Source: Calocera cornea HHB12733
Taxonomy: Eukaryota; Basidiomycota; Dacrymycetes; Dacrymycetales; Dacrymycetaceae
Direction of reading: 5' to 3'
DNA length: 64,000 nt
Assembly (NCBI GenBank): GCA_001632435.1
Contig: KV424053.1
Location: forward strand, 23,618 to 87,617
Shown: positions 55,435 to 64,000 of the stretch, piece by piece
How the letters are laid out: each line of letters opens with the position of its first letter
Numbering within the stretch: position 1 is the stretch's first letter
Notes under the pieces: generated by a model
Told to the model about the DNA's origin: nothing
Databases searched by the model: none
Seen by the model: the letters and a program-made list of their open reading frames with translations, nothing else
Program-made: the position numbers and the translations under genes

Positions 55435-56249
55435 TTTTGGTCGATAGATGCAATGACATATAGGGAGGCAGAGGGGCGGCTGGACACGCGACCCTCCTGA
55501 TTGAAACTTGAAACGGACTTCTCCTTCCTCTTCATCTTACTCGTAAACGCATCTCACTGCACGAAGGACTCCCAACAGAAATGTAGATCGAATCACCGCC
55601 GCTGTAGCCTAGTACGAGCGTGGAGCGCCTTCTCTTTGTGAAATACACACTCTTTCATTTCTCATGGATCGGGCCAAGGGTCTGGCGGGCGCTTGGACAG
55701 GAAAGCTTCCTCGCTTCGTGTGCGAGGAGGTCGAGCAGGGGATCGCTCCTTTGCGACCAATGTCCTTCTGCGCTTCAACTTACCCGTCCCGCTCAACTTT
55801 CCTGAAATATGCTGCCCACCAGACTTGTTTGTTTACTAGTGCGGCCATAACTTTGCTGGGTGCTTCAACTTCGATTGGCTCATCTGCTGTGGAAGTTCCG
55901 GAATCATTGGATGGATGAGTCGGACGACGATGATTAGCTTAGGCAGTCCGCCCCTCTTTGTGTGGGCAGTGGCGGCAGCCGAAAATTAGCCTCCGCGCCA
56001 AGTTGGACGGCGCGTCGTCCGCCCTTTTCTGCCTCTCACTCTCAGCACCGTCCGGCCTTTGCACGCCGTCGTCCCCGCCCACCACCACGTCACCACAGGT
56101 CTTTCCTTCTTTCTTACACTTACCGGCCAACCCTCGGACCTCTTCATCGAGCGATCTGATACGACCATAATAACACACTTAGGGTGACAAGACGCCCACT
56201 TCGACGACTGTTCGGCGCGTATTCCAGGAGGCCAAGCGAGACATTCATC
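55435..56249. promoter_or_regulatory. Intergenic region upstream of RPB3
   Basis: About 815 bp. An 84-codon frame starting at 55664 has no recognisable homology and is left uncalled. CT-rich sequence just before 56250 fits a fungal core promoter. Confidence 0.4.
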
Positions 56250-57832
56250 ATGGAGGAGCCTACAGTGCGGATACGAGAGCTGCAGAAGGACAGAGTGGAT
56301 TTCGTGCTGTCGGGAGTGGATCTAGCGTGCGCCTGCCTGCACACTCCATGTTGAGCGCTTATTGATACGGTCAATAGGTTCGCAAACTCGTTTCGTCGAG
56401 TAATAATGGCGGATGTGGCCACATTGGGTACGTGTGCGGGGATGAGGACCGTCTCACCGTCTGCATCACTCCCAGCATGATGCTGAATGCGTCGCAGCGA
56501 TTGACATGGTCGAGATCGAGATCAACACGACCGTTCTCGTCGACGAGTTTCTGTCCCACCGGCTCGGCATGATCCCGCTTACGAGCACGAAATGCGACGA
56601 AGGGATGAGGAACAAACGGGTTTGTCACATGCCTTCACCCAAGAGAAATGCATGTGCCTGAACTTTGTGCGCTTCGGGCGCACGTATTCCAGGAATGCCC
56701 CTGCCTTGGCTTCTGTCGCTATTGCGCCCTCGTATATGAGATCGACGTGCGGTGTACGGAAGGCGAAATGAACGTGACGAGCGACCACCTCACTCTAATC
56801 CCGCCCGACCAGTGGGACCACGACTCGGAGGAGACATCCGCTGCTGAGGACATCCTCGCGAAACGCGGCAAAAACTTCGGGATTCCTGCTGGCCCGGGTA
56901 TGTGCTGGAGCACGTCCGACATCAGGTCGTGATTTGCTCACGCTTTGATGTCAGCTACCGACCCTGATCCAAGTCGGAGACCGATATCTCTCGTGCGATT
57001 GCGGAAAGGGCAGGCACTGAAGGCGCGGTGTATAGCGCGGAAGGTGCGCTGTCTCTCCACTCAAGGGTTTCTGTCAACCTAATGCCGTTCCAGGGTATCG
57101 CAAAAGAGCATGCAAAGTGGTCGCCTTGTTCTGCTGTGGGCTTCGAATACGACCCACATAACAAGCTACGACACACATCGTACTGGTTCGAGGCAGATGA
57201 AAAGGCAGAATGGCCGCTGAGCAAGAACGCAGACGAGGAGGCTCCGCCAGGCGATGTCTTCGACTTCGCGGCCGTCCCAGAGCAGTTCTACTATGATGTG
57301 GAGACGACCGGCTCGCTTGCCCCTAGGGAGGTGTGCAACAAGGTGTGTGTCGTGTACTTGCAACCTGTGCTGCCGTTCATTCGTGTTATAGGGATTGGAG
57401 GAGTTGCAGAACAAACTCGCAGCTATCGTCTATGCGTGTCGCACGGTAAATGAGCCGGCAGAGGCACCCGCGCTCGACTTGCCATCAACCATGACGAATG
57501 GACACGCGGACGGGTTTGGCAAGGACGGCGGGGGAGGTTGGGGCGGTGGAGGAGGGCAACCGAATGGCTGGGATACGTCCCCGGCATGGGGCCCAGCAGG
57601 GGGAGAAGGAGGCAGCCGGTCGCCCGCAGCTGGCGGCTGGGGTGGGGGAGGAGCTACGTCGCCAGACGCGTACGGCCCAGGCGGTGGTGCCAGATCACCG
57701 GCCGCCGGCGGTTGGGGTGCCACCGGTGGGGCGTCTCCGCCTGCTGGAGGTGGGTGGGGTGGGATGAACGGCTCCTCTGGTGGCGGCGGCGGCGGTGGAG
57801 CTGGCGGAGGAGGCTGGGGAGGCAGTTTCTAG
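56250..57832 (+). CDS. RPB3: RNA polymerase II subunit RPB3
   Basis: Alpha-like assembly subunit of RNA polymerase II (pairs with RPB11). [20 protein letters not shown] leads over an intron to [16 protein letters not shown], then [20 protein letters not shown] and [17 protein letters not shown] further intron leads to the zinc loop [20 protein letters not shown], with the expected C-x-C-x3-C-x2-C ligands. The alpha-fold closes with [58 protein letters not shown] and [14 protein letters not shown]. After residue 280 or so comes a tail of Gly/Trp-rich GGWGGGG units up to 57832. The tail is an addition to the core fold. Confidence 0.95.
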
Positions 57833-58137
57833 AGGGTTGTCTGGACCTATGGACCTGGGGAAAACTGCTATTGCGGTCGCGGGCTGCCACTACAACAGCT
57901 AAGCGCAATGCTGCGGGCCCGAGGTGGCCGATATGATATGTGCATCTTAGTGTATATCGCTCTGCGAAGCGATCTCATTGTATGCTGTGTTTGTAATGCG
58001 ACAAACACGGCTCTGTTGGGCTTACGTGCCCGTGTCTCTGGGAATTTGCGTCTTGTGTATCATTCTAAATGAGGCGGAATCAGGGGGCGAGTTCCATTGA
58101 AGTCCATTCTGTCAATCAACTAGCGACCCACGACCTA
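57833..58137. other. Convergent 3' region
   Basis: 305 bp between RPB3 and the amidohydrolase-like gene; 3' UTRs only. Confidence 0.45.
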
Positions 58138-59351
58138 TCACGCCTTGTAAACATCGAGCCCGTTGATACCGAACACAGTGTCTAGTGCGTCTTGCTCTAC
58201 GCCCATCTCGGCCACGCACTCGCGTGCCAGGGTATACCAGTCGCTCGCCTTGGAAATCGGAGCCTTGCTCGATCCAGTCGAGCTGTAGATGATCCTCGAG
58301 AAGCCGAACGCCTCGACAACGGGCCCGACTGTGCTCCATCAGCAATCGTCAATGGGAAACAGGGGACAATACGACGCACGGTACAGTTTTATCCGCCTCT
58401 TCCACTCCCTACGCTCCTTCTGCACCTCCTCGTTGCCCTTCTCGGCGGGGACGACACCCCACTCGGGCGGGCCGAACTGGACGTACACGCTCGGGAAGAG
58501 GGAGAGCGTGGTGATATGGTCTTGGTAGGCCTTGTACACAGGGTGCGTGAGCAGCTTTACGAGCGGGGTCTGGAAGCCGAGCGCGGGGGGAAGGAGATTC
58601 TCTGTAGTGCGATCAGGTATCATTCAGTTGAGGTGGAAGTAATGCGCACTGAGAACGACAGGCTTGCGCTTCTGCTCCTCGGACGGCAACGCCTTGCTGA
58701 GCACATCCTCGAGCTCGTCCCACACCGCGTCCGTTGTCAGGTCAGCGGCAACCTCGATCTCCGCCACATGGCCACCTTCCAGTACGGCCTGCAGACCCTT
58801 CGCGTACGTGTCGGACGCAGACTTGAAAGGCGAGTTGATGGCGAGGTGCACTTCGGACTTGCTGAGCCTCTCCGGGAGGGAGAAGGGCTCGGAGAGGTCA
58901 ATAGGCACGGAGACTGCCAGGACCTTCTCCATGGTTGCGGTGTATGCACGATTTCTGAGGCATAAGCATGTCAGACGTGGCATGGGTGGCGTCAATGAGC
59001 AATAGCGACTGACAGCATGTGGCCCGGGTAGAGCTCGACCAGTCCCTCTGCCGCCTCAAGGGTCGGAGCCTGGACGACGATCCCGCTCGTCCTGTCTGCA
59101 TGGTCGGCGGCCTTTGTCCACCACTCGCTGAGCCCCTCCCAGGTGGAAACGCCGCTCACACCCGCGTCGACGATGCTGACGGGGAGCATGAGGGACGGGT
59201 CTGGTGTTGGGAGCGGGAAGCCCGAGCTGCTGCCCTGCACACTGAAGGCGGAGAGGGGCAGCTTTGGTGTGTGCTTGCGCCGCGCGCCGACACCGGCCGT
59301 GTGCGGCGTCGGGGGGACGTCGTCCCGCGAGTAGTCATCGTAGCTCGACAT
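58138..59351 (-). CDS. Amidohydrolase-like TIM-barrel protein, unknown substrate
   Basis: Four or five exons. MSSYDDYSRDDVPPTPHTAG is a disordered leader. The barrel starts at LPVSIVDAGVSGVSTWEGLS; then SGIVVQAPTLEAAEGLVELY, MEKVLAVSVPIDLSEPFSLP, AKGLQAVLEGGHVAEIEVAA, GFQTPLVKLLTHPVYKAYQD, and the end AFGFSRIIYSSTGSSKAP, MGVEQDALDTVFGINGLDVY, KA. Strand-helix alternation and the closing (F-G-x-N-x-L-x-x-Y) pattern resemble metal-dependent amidohydrolases. The typical HxH is not seen, so it may be non-catalytic or use another site. A TATAAA box on this strand at 59472-59477 lies about 120 bp upstream of the start. Confidence 0.65.
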
Positions 59352-60020
59352 GGATCTTCTTCGACTTGGCTGGAGGTGGACGATAAGAGTGTAAGAAACG
59401 GAAAGGACGATTGGGGGATTCGGAGTAAGTGCGGGCACGAGGCTGACACCATTGAGGAGGACCCTAGGGGGTTTATATGGACGCTTGCTGCTGCAGTGTC
59501 ACTCGCCCGGTGCCCGCAACTGCATCTACAGTCGCGCAGCGATATGTTCAGGGTTGGGCAGGCCCTATCAGACCCGTCAGGGCTGTCAGGCCTGGCCATC
59601 TGAAAAGTCCCTGAGAAGGCCTAGTAACCACCTGCGCCGGGTTGGCAATGCCTGTCATTTGCTCCCGGGCCAATGTCATCATGCCGCATGATGGGCTGTG
59701 CTCGGCAGGGTGTCAGGCACTGATTGCTTTGCGTCATAATATTGCACCTGACACAGCTTGGTCAGGGTTGCCAGGGCGGATAAGCGCAAGCCTGTGTGAA
59801 GTACTCTGGCAAGTACTGATTGGATGCTCATCCGTCTTGTCAATCACTGGTCGTGTCTCTGTCAGGTCATGCAGACACGTCCAGACATGTGTCAGGTGAC
59901 TTGACATAACACTCCGAACGTCAGGTGCTGCATCTACACCACCTGCCAATCCCGCGGTCACTTAGTGTCAGGTTCCATGGGACTCCGATCATGGGGTGAC
60001 AATCATATATTGACTAGAAA
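59352..60020. other. Junction of host promoter and second transposon
   Basis: The first 120-200 bp are the promoter of the amidohydrolase-like gene (TATAAA at 59472-59477). From 59574 on the word GTCAGG recurs (59575, 59585, 59712, 59747, 59761, 59861, 59891, 59919, 59966), so the transposon edge probably lies at 59500-59575. No gene is seen between the edge and 60020. Confidence 0.5.
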
Positions 60021-61598
60021 CTACCACACATCCTTCCTCCTCCCCGCTATCTGGTTCTCCTTGCACAGCTGACGGAGCAGCTTCAAAGCGGTTCCACTAC
60101 TCATGCTCTTGTGCTCCCGTCTTGCTTTGGTTTCATCCGGGAAAAGTCGCCTGGGTAGATAATCAATAAGCATGTCATGTGTCAGGTGCATCACTGACCG
60201 GTTCCATACGGCCAACACATGAGGCAAGAAGGGTGCAAAGGTGTCACTTCTAAGCACATCGACAACGGTGTTGTAGAAGAGAAGATAAGAGAAGTTCCCT
60301 TGGCCCCCAGAATGGAATTGTTCATCCGAAGAAAGCGCGAGGCGAGCCTGCCCAAAATCAGGACATGTTTCGCCGTGTCAAGCACACTTAACACACCTGC
60401 ATGGCTACATAGGCAATTGCCTCGACGGTGATTTCAGTCATCTTGTGGCGTCCAGCCTTGCCCTGTCTGGCACTTCTTAACCCTTTCGGTCCTGTTGAAA
60501 CCGAAAATGTAGCCACAGATGGCGAAATGAAGATGCCAATGCCCATCTGGTCTTGTGTCAGGTACTGGCATTATTCTCACATACCAATGAATCACGTACT
60601 CTCAAAAGAAATTCGTTCTCCATCAGTCCTTCCGTAAGTTTGTTCATGTTGCACTCTCTGTTCTTGTACAAGAAGAGTGGGAAATTTTCTTCGTTCGTCA
60701 CGATTTCTTCCTCGACGTTCGTCTCTTCGTTAAGCTTCATGATCGGCAGGCCATCCTGAAGCTTAGCTCGACACCTTGAAGACCGATCGGTGTCAGCGGG
60801 TGATTCAGCTGAGGGTAGTCTGCTCACCCAAACTCGGGATCCTCCCACTCCTTGGCCAGGTCCACTGGACACAGATAGCGCCCTGTCATGTGGTGGTTGT
60901 ACCCGCGTTCTGCCTTCCGCTTGCGATGCAGACCTTCCGTCATGCCAGAGCCCTCGACAGCTCCCAATATGTCAATGCATATCTCCTTGCATGTTGCCGT
61001 GTCGTCGGTCCGCCCGACGCAGCGGCCCACCTCGATCTGGGGCATCATCAATGCAAGTGTCAAGTGCAACCATGGCCAGGGGCGTACCCGATTGGCAACA
61101 TCAGCCAGTACTCCAGGAGTACGACTTGCAATGTGATCCTCTATTTCCGGGATCACTGTGGCAATATTCCGGTACAATTGGACACTCTCCCGAATCCTAG
61201 CCATACAGCATCAGAGACGGCCACTTGACACAAGGCTGGAAACGGACTCCTCGTCCTCAATGTCATTGAGGTCATCCACCTCCAAGAACTCTCTTCCATC
61301 TCTGAGAGCCTGCTCGATGTTCCCAAAGAGAGAAAAGGCTCGCCCAATGTGCTTGCCGGCATTGCGGAAGGGGCAGAATTCGGTCCTACCCCAAATTGTG
61401 TCAAGTCGTTCTGAAAGGGTTAAAGGACACCTACCTTGGTCGCTTGGAAGCATCTAGCAAGTCGGCTTGTTGGAGCTTCCTCTTGGCAGCCTGACGTGCG
61501 AAGGCTGCCGTGGGAGACGATGGCGGAAGGGGAGACGACAAGTCTCCTGGGGAGGAGGAGACCAGTGTGGAGCTAGGAGGGACGGGGGTAGATGACAT
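60021..61598 (-). CDS. DUF6698-like protein encoded in the second transposon
   Basis: Starts MSSTPVPPSSTLVSSSPGDL with a basic helix (AAKRKLQQADLLDASKRPR). A 49-nt intron joins to TEFCPFRNAGKHIGRAFSLF, GNIEQALRDG. Next come SVQLYRNIATVIPEIEDHIA and RTDDTATCKEICIDILG. The most telling stretch is KAERGYNHHMTGRYLCPVDL followed by W-x-DP. Then AKLQDGLPIMKLNEE, FPLFLYKN, MTEITVEAIAYVAMQ, ARLALSSDEQFHSGGQGNFS and VWNRRLFPDETKARR, ending RRKDVW with TAG at 60021. From memory this is the basidiomycete-expanded DUF6698 family; its function is unknown. About six exons. The joint near 61200 is unclear, so a damaged copy is possible. Confidence 0.75.
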
Positions 61599-62072
61599 GA
61601 CACTGGCGATGGAAGGGCCAGGCCGGTCCCCCCTCCTGCGTCCATTTCATACCTGACACACACTCCAGCGCAATCAGTGTAAACAAATCATCGCTTATCA
61701 CTGATTGCGATCACGTGTGTTAGGTCAGGGGGGGCATGACACAACCGCACCTAACATTAGGTCAGGGGTGACCTGACGCAACGGCACCTAACGTTAGGTC
61801 AGGGGTGACCTGACACTACGGCACCTAAAACAACGGAACCTTCTCGCATCATCCGTGGAATTCCTCACTCATGCATGGGAATTCTAATTAGTCATGGGAG
61901 AGGAAGCCATGAGTACACTGTACCAGAGTCCCCCCCACACATGACACACCGAGACTCGACCTGACGAGGGCGCACCTGACGCGTCGCGGTCCTTCCCAAA
62001 TCTTGCCCCTCCAAATACGATTCCATTATCCACTTGTTGGTTCTTCATCATCCAACATACCTTGATACTCTC
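61599..62072. promoter_or_regulatory. Bidirectional promoter of the second transposon
   Basis: 474 bp between the divergent DUF6698-like and transposase genes. It contains the 37-bp tandem repeats (61721-61830) and further CCTGAC words at 61652, 61961 and 61973. Motif density is the highest in the element. Confidence 0.6.
61721..61830. repeat. 37-bp tandem repeat with inverted CACCTAAC/GTTAGGT and GGTCAGG/CCTGAC
   Basis: Two full copies (61748-61784 and 61785-61821), a partial copy before (61721-61747) and a short start of another after (61822). Each copy contains TTAGGTCAGGGGTGACCTGAC, in which AGGTCA and TGACCT face each other as a palindrome around GGGG. It is placed centrally between two divergent genes. 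Confidence 0.9.
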
Positions 62073-63969
62073 ATGATATGGTCATGTGCTTGTGGGGCAT
62101 CCTTTGCCAACCGCGGCAAGCGCAGCTTACATCAGAGAGCGTGTCCAGTTCACGCTCTCGCACGGGAGCACGAGGCGGATGACGGTGACCTTTTCGCTCG
62201 AAAACTCCTGGAGAAAAGAGCCCGTGACCGAGCGAGGTTGCAATCCAACCCCAAGCGACAGCTTTCACTGGCAGGGGAGACTGAAGGGGAGACGTGGGAA
62301 GGAGACGTGAGTCTGTTAACTATGGTAATCCGGCGCGGCTGACCGGTCATGTTGGGTTGCAGTCAAGTGTCAGGTGGGACACTTCGAATACTCCCCAAGA
62401 GAATATGCAAGACGAATCCAGCCGAGACTCCGACCATGCCTTCCATGATGTAATGCCTCAAGGTCTCCACTGGCATTATGTTCCAATCAGCGCCCTGCCC
62501 ACTCCCCTATTGGATCAACCTGTGTCAAGTGACATTCCGCGAGCCACTCGTGCCAATCGGAACCGCCTCCCCGCACGATTCCAAGACTATCTTCCCGAGA
62601 GCTCCGCCAGGAGTGTCTCCACCGCCCTCTTGCCCACGATCGACGCCGATCCCCCTGCACTGCAGCCTCCGCCGCACCTGACAGACGCTCTTAACACCCC
62701 GAGTCCGTCCCGGATGCCAGACACGGAGACGTCTTCGGGGTGCCCTGAATGGCAGAGCCAGCCCAATCGATTCGGTCTCTATCGCAAGTACCTCCAAAGG
62801 CCGCTCTGCATTCCAGACCTCGATGCAGAGTTGGAAAGCTTGCTGAGCGGCGAGGCGGAAACTGTGCACTCCCCCCCTACACTCAATGTCAGTATCCCCG
62901 ATGACCAGGATACGGCTTCCAATCAGCCCACATACGTCCTCCGGCGCCTTCCCGCCCCCAAGATGCTTCTTCAACAACTTGACGCTCAGCGCCAGATTCC
63001 ACCTGACGCATACTCCCCCTGGCCCAATCGAGAGGCATTCTTGCTTGCTCAGCACTGGATGAATGGTCAAGTCAAGTCTTTGGCCGATTTGGAGCGCCTT
63101 TCTGCGCTCTTTCGGATGCCGGGGTTCGATGCCAATAAACTTCGCCATGTCAACTGGCGTGCCAGTTTTCGGAAACTCGATGAGGCCGTCCCTTCCTATG
63201 GACCGTTCCAATATGGCCCGGAGTGGAAGACCAGGGTATTGAGGTTGAAGGTGCCTTTGGGCAAGGGGAATGGGAATTGGGATTACCTGGTACCAGGCTT
63301 CCATTTCCGTGACCTGACACAGCTGGCCAGGGACGTGGTGGAAAATGACCCGCGCTCCACGGCCTTCCATTGGGAGCCCTTCGGGCTTTGGAAGCATGCC
63401 GAAACTTCCCAGCAACCGGATCAACGTGTGTTCTCTGAAGGATTCACTGGAGATTACATGTTGGAGGAGTTCCGCAGCATTTTGTCGTTGCCGCCCAACA
63501 ACTGCGATCTGCCCCGGGCGATTCTTGGTTTCTGCTTCTGGTCTGATGCCACTCAAGCTACGCAGTTTGGGCATTCGTATCTCTGGCCAGGATATGCTAT
63601 GTTCGTTAATCAGTCAGTGAGGGAGAGGTGTAGCCCTACGTCAGGTGCATGCCACCACTTTGCTCACTTCCCCACGGTACGCTCCCACAGTTCATGACCC
63701 TCCCATCCTCACCTAACACTTGGATGTAGATTCCCAACTCTTTCCACAAAGAGTACTTTGCACGCACGGGCCGCGCACCCAGCTCTAGACTGCTCTCACA
63801 CCTCAAGAGTATCACGATGCATGCCGCCTGGGACACCCTACTCAACTCAGACTTCATGGAGGGCTACAAGAATGGATTTCCCATGAGATGTGGAGATGGG
63901 TTTGAGCGCCGCGTGTTCTTCCGCGTTTTCGCCTATTGTGCAGACTACCCTGAGAAGTGTGTCAAGTGA
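62073..63969 (+). CDS. Plavaka-type transposase, 3' part beyond the window
   Basis: DDE/RNase-H-fold transposase of a family widespread in basidiomycetes. MIWSCACGASFANRGKRSLH is the start, with a C-x-C...H-x4-C finger (CACG...HQRAC). An intron at about 62308-62362 leads to a long second exon with a disordered region, the conserved helical part (REAFLLAQHWMNGQVKSLAD, FHFRDLTQLARDVVENDPRS) and the catalytic-core segment ILGFCFWSDATQATQFGHSY followed by LWPGYAMFVNQSVR. A second intron (63676-63729) joins IPNSFHKEYFARTG, and then CGDGFERRVFFRVFAYCADY, PEK. That block is the family's dG-x-R...YxADYPE signature. The frame then meets a stop at 63967-63969, which is probably intronic (donor GTGTCA), and the gene continues to the right. 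Confidence 0.8.
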
Positions 63970-64000
63970 CCAAGTGACCAGTCAGAAGTCAAAAGACTGA

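Larger units (their letters stand above)
59574..63966. repeat. Dispersed GTCAGG(T) / (A)CCTGAC word across the second transposon
   Basis: About twenty copies in 4.4 kb in both orientations, often as TGTCAGGTG or CACCTGACA. Roughly two GTCAGG would be expected by chance. Copies occur in the left spacer, in introns and exons of both genes (for example TGTCAGGTGGGAC at 62369 codes for SVRWD), and densest in the shared promoter. Variants GTCAAGTG and CACCTAAC also recur. Confidence 0.8.
59560..64000. mobile_element. Plavaka-type DNA transposon with DUF6698-like gene, right end beyond the window
   Basis: Two divergent genes, a Plavaka-type transposase (plus) and a DUF6698-like gene (minus), lie within one territory marked by the dispersed word GTCAGG(T). 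Terminal inverted repeats and target duplication could not be identified because the right end is outside the window. Confidence 0.7.

Noticed and set aside
55664..55918. 84-codon frame upstream of RPB3
   Set aside because: No homology, no introns, and it lies in promoter sequence; not enough for a call.

Overview
The window is nuclear DNA from a filamentous basidiomycete, most likely an Agaricomycete. The evidence is dense genes with many 45-60 nt GT-AG introns, fungal house-keeping proteins, and two transposon families (a Helitron, and a Plavaka-type DDE element beside a DUF6698-like gene) typical of mushroom-forming fungi. The species cannot be named from the sequence. No rRNA, CRISPR array or convincing tRNA was seen.

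Layout. The left edge cuts an Hsp110 (SSE1-type) chaperone gene on the minus strand. About 2.4-15.5 kb is one large Helitron-like element. It holds an intronless Rep/helicase gene, three unrecognised accessory genes, and a full-length replication protein A large subunit (RPA1-like) gene on the opposite strand. From 15.6 to 59.4 kb is ordinary host DNA: a small membrane protein, an R3H/G-patch protein, a Ser/Pro-rich protein with a KEN box, an MFS anion/cation symporter, GPI13, ATG6, glutamate-cysteine ligase, a DAP1-like haem protein, an ML-domain lipid-transfer protein, ATP synthase delta, a probable mitochondrial membrane protein, an ARL3/ARFRP1-type GTPase, the U2 snRNP protein SR140, the multi-KH protein SCP160, a GRF zinc-finger protein, an EF-hand MscS channel, RNA polymerase II subunit RPB3 and an amidohydrolase-like protein. 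Many are in divergent pairs with 200-550 bp shared promoters. From about 59.55 kb to the right edge is a second transposon: a DUF6698-like gene and a divergently transcribed Plavaka-type transposase that runs off the window.

Main discovery. Both transposons carry a private short DNA word scattered through all their compartments. In the Helitron the palindromic core GCGC (mostly K-GCGC-M, such as GGCGCC, TGCGCA, TGCGCC) occurs about once per 60 bp in coding sequence, introns and spacers alike. All ten introns of the RPA gene carry it, although they are only about 45-55 nt long. In the Plavaka-type element the word is GTCAGG(T)/(A)CCTGAC, about twenty copies in 4.4 kb, including a 37-bp tandem repeat in the shared promoter. 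I know of no standard annotation for such self-marking. One possible parallel is the anti-silencing proteins of plant VANDAL elements, which bind short motifs scattered over their own element; that link is inference.
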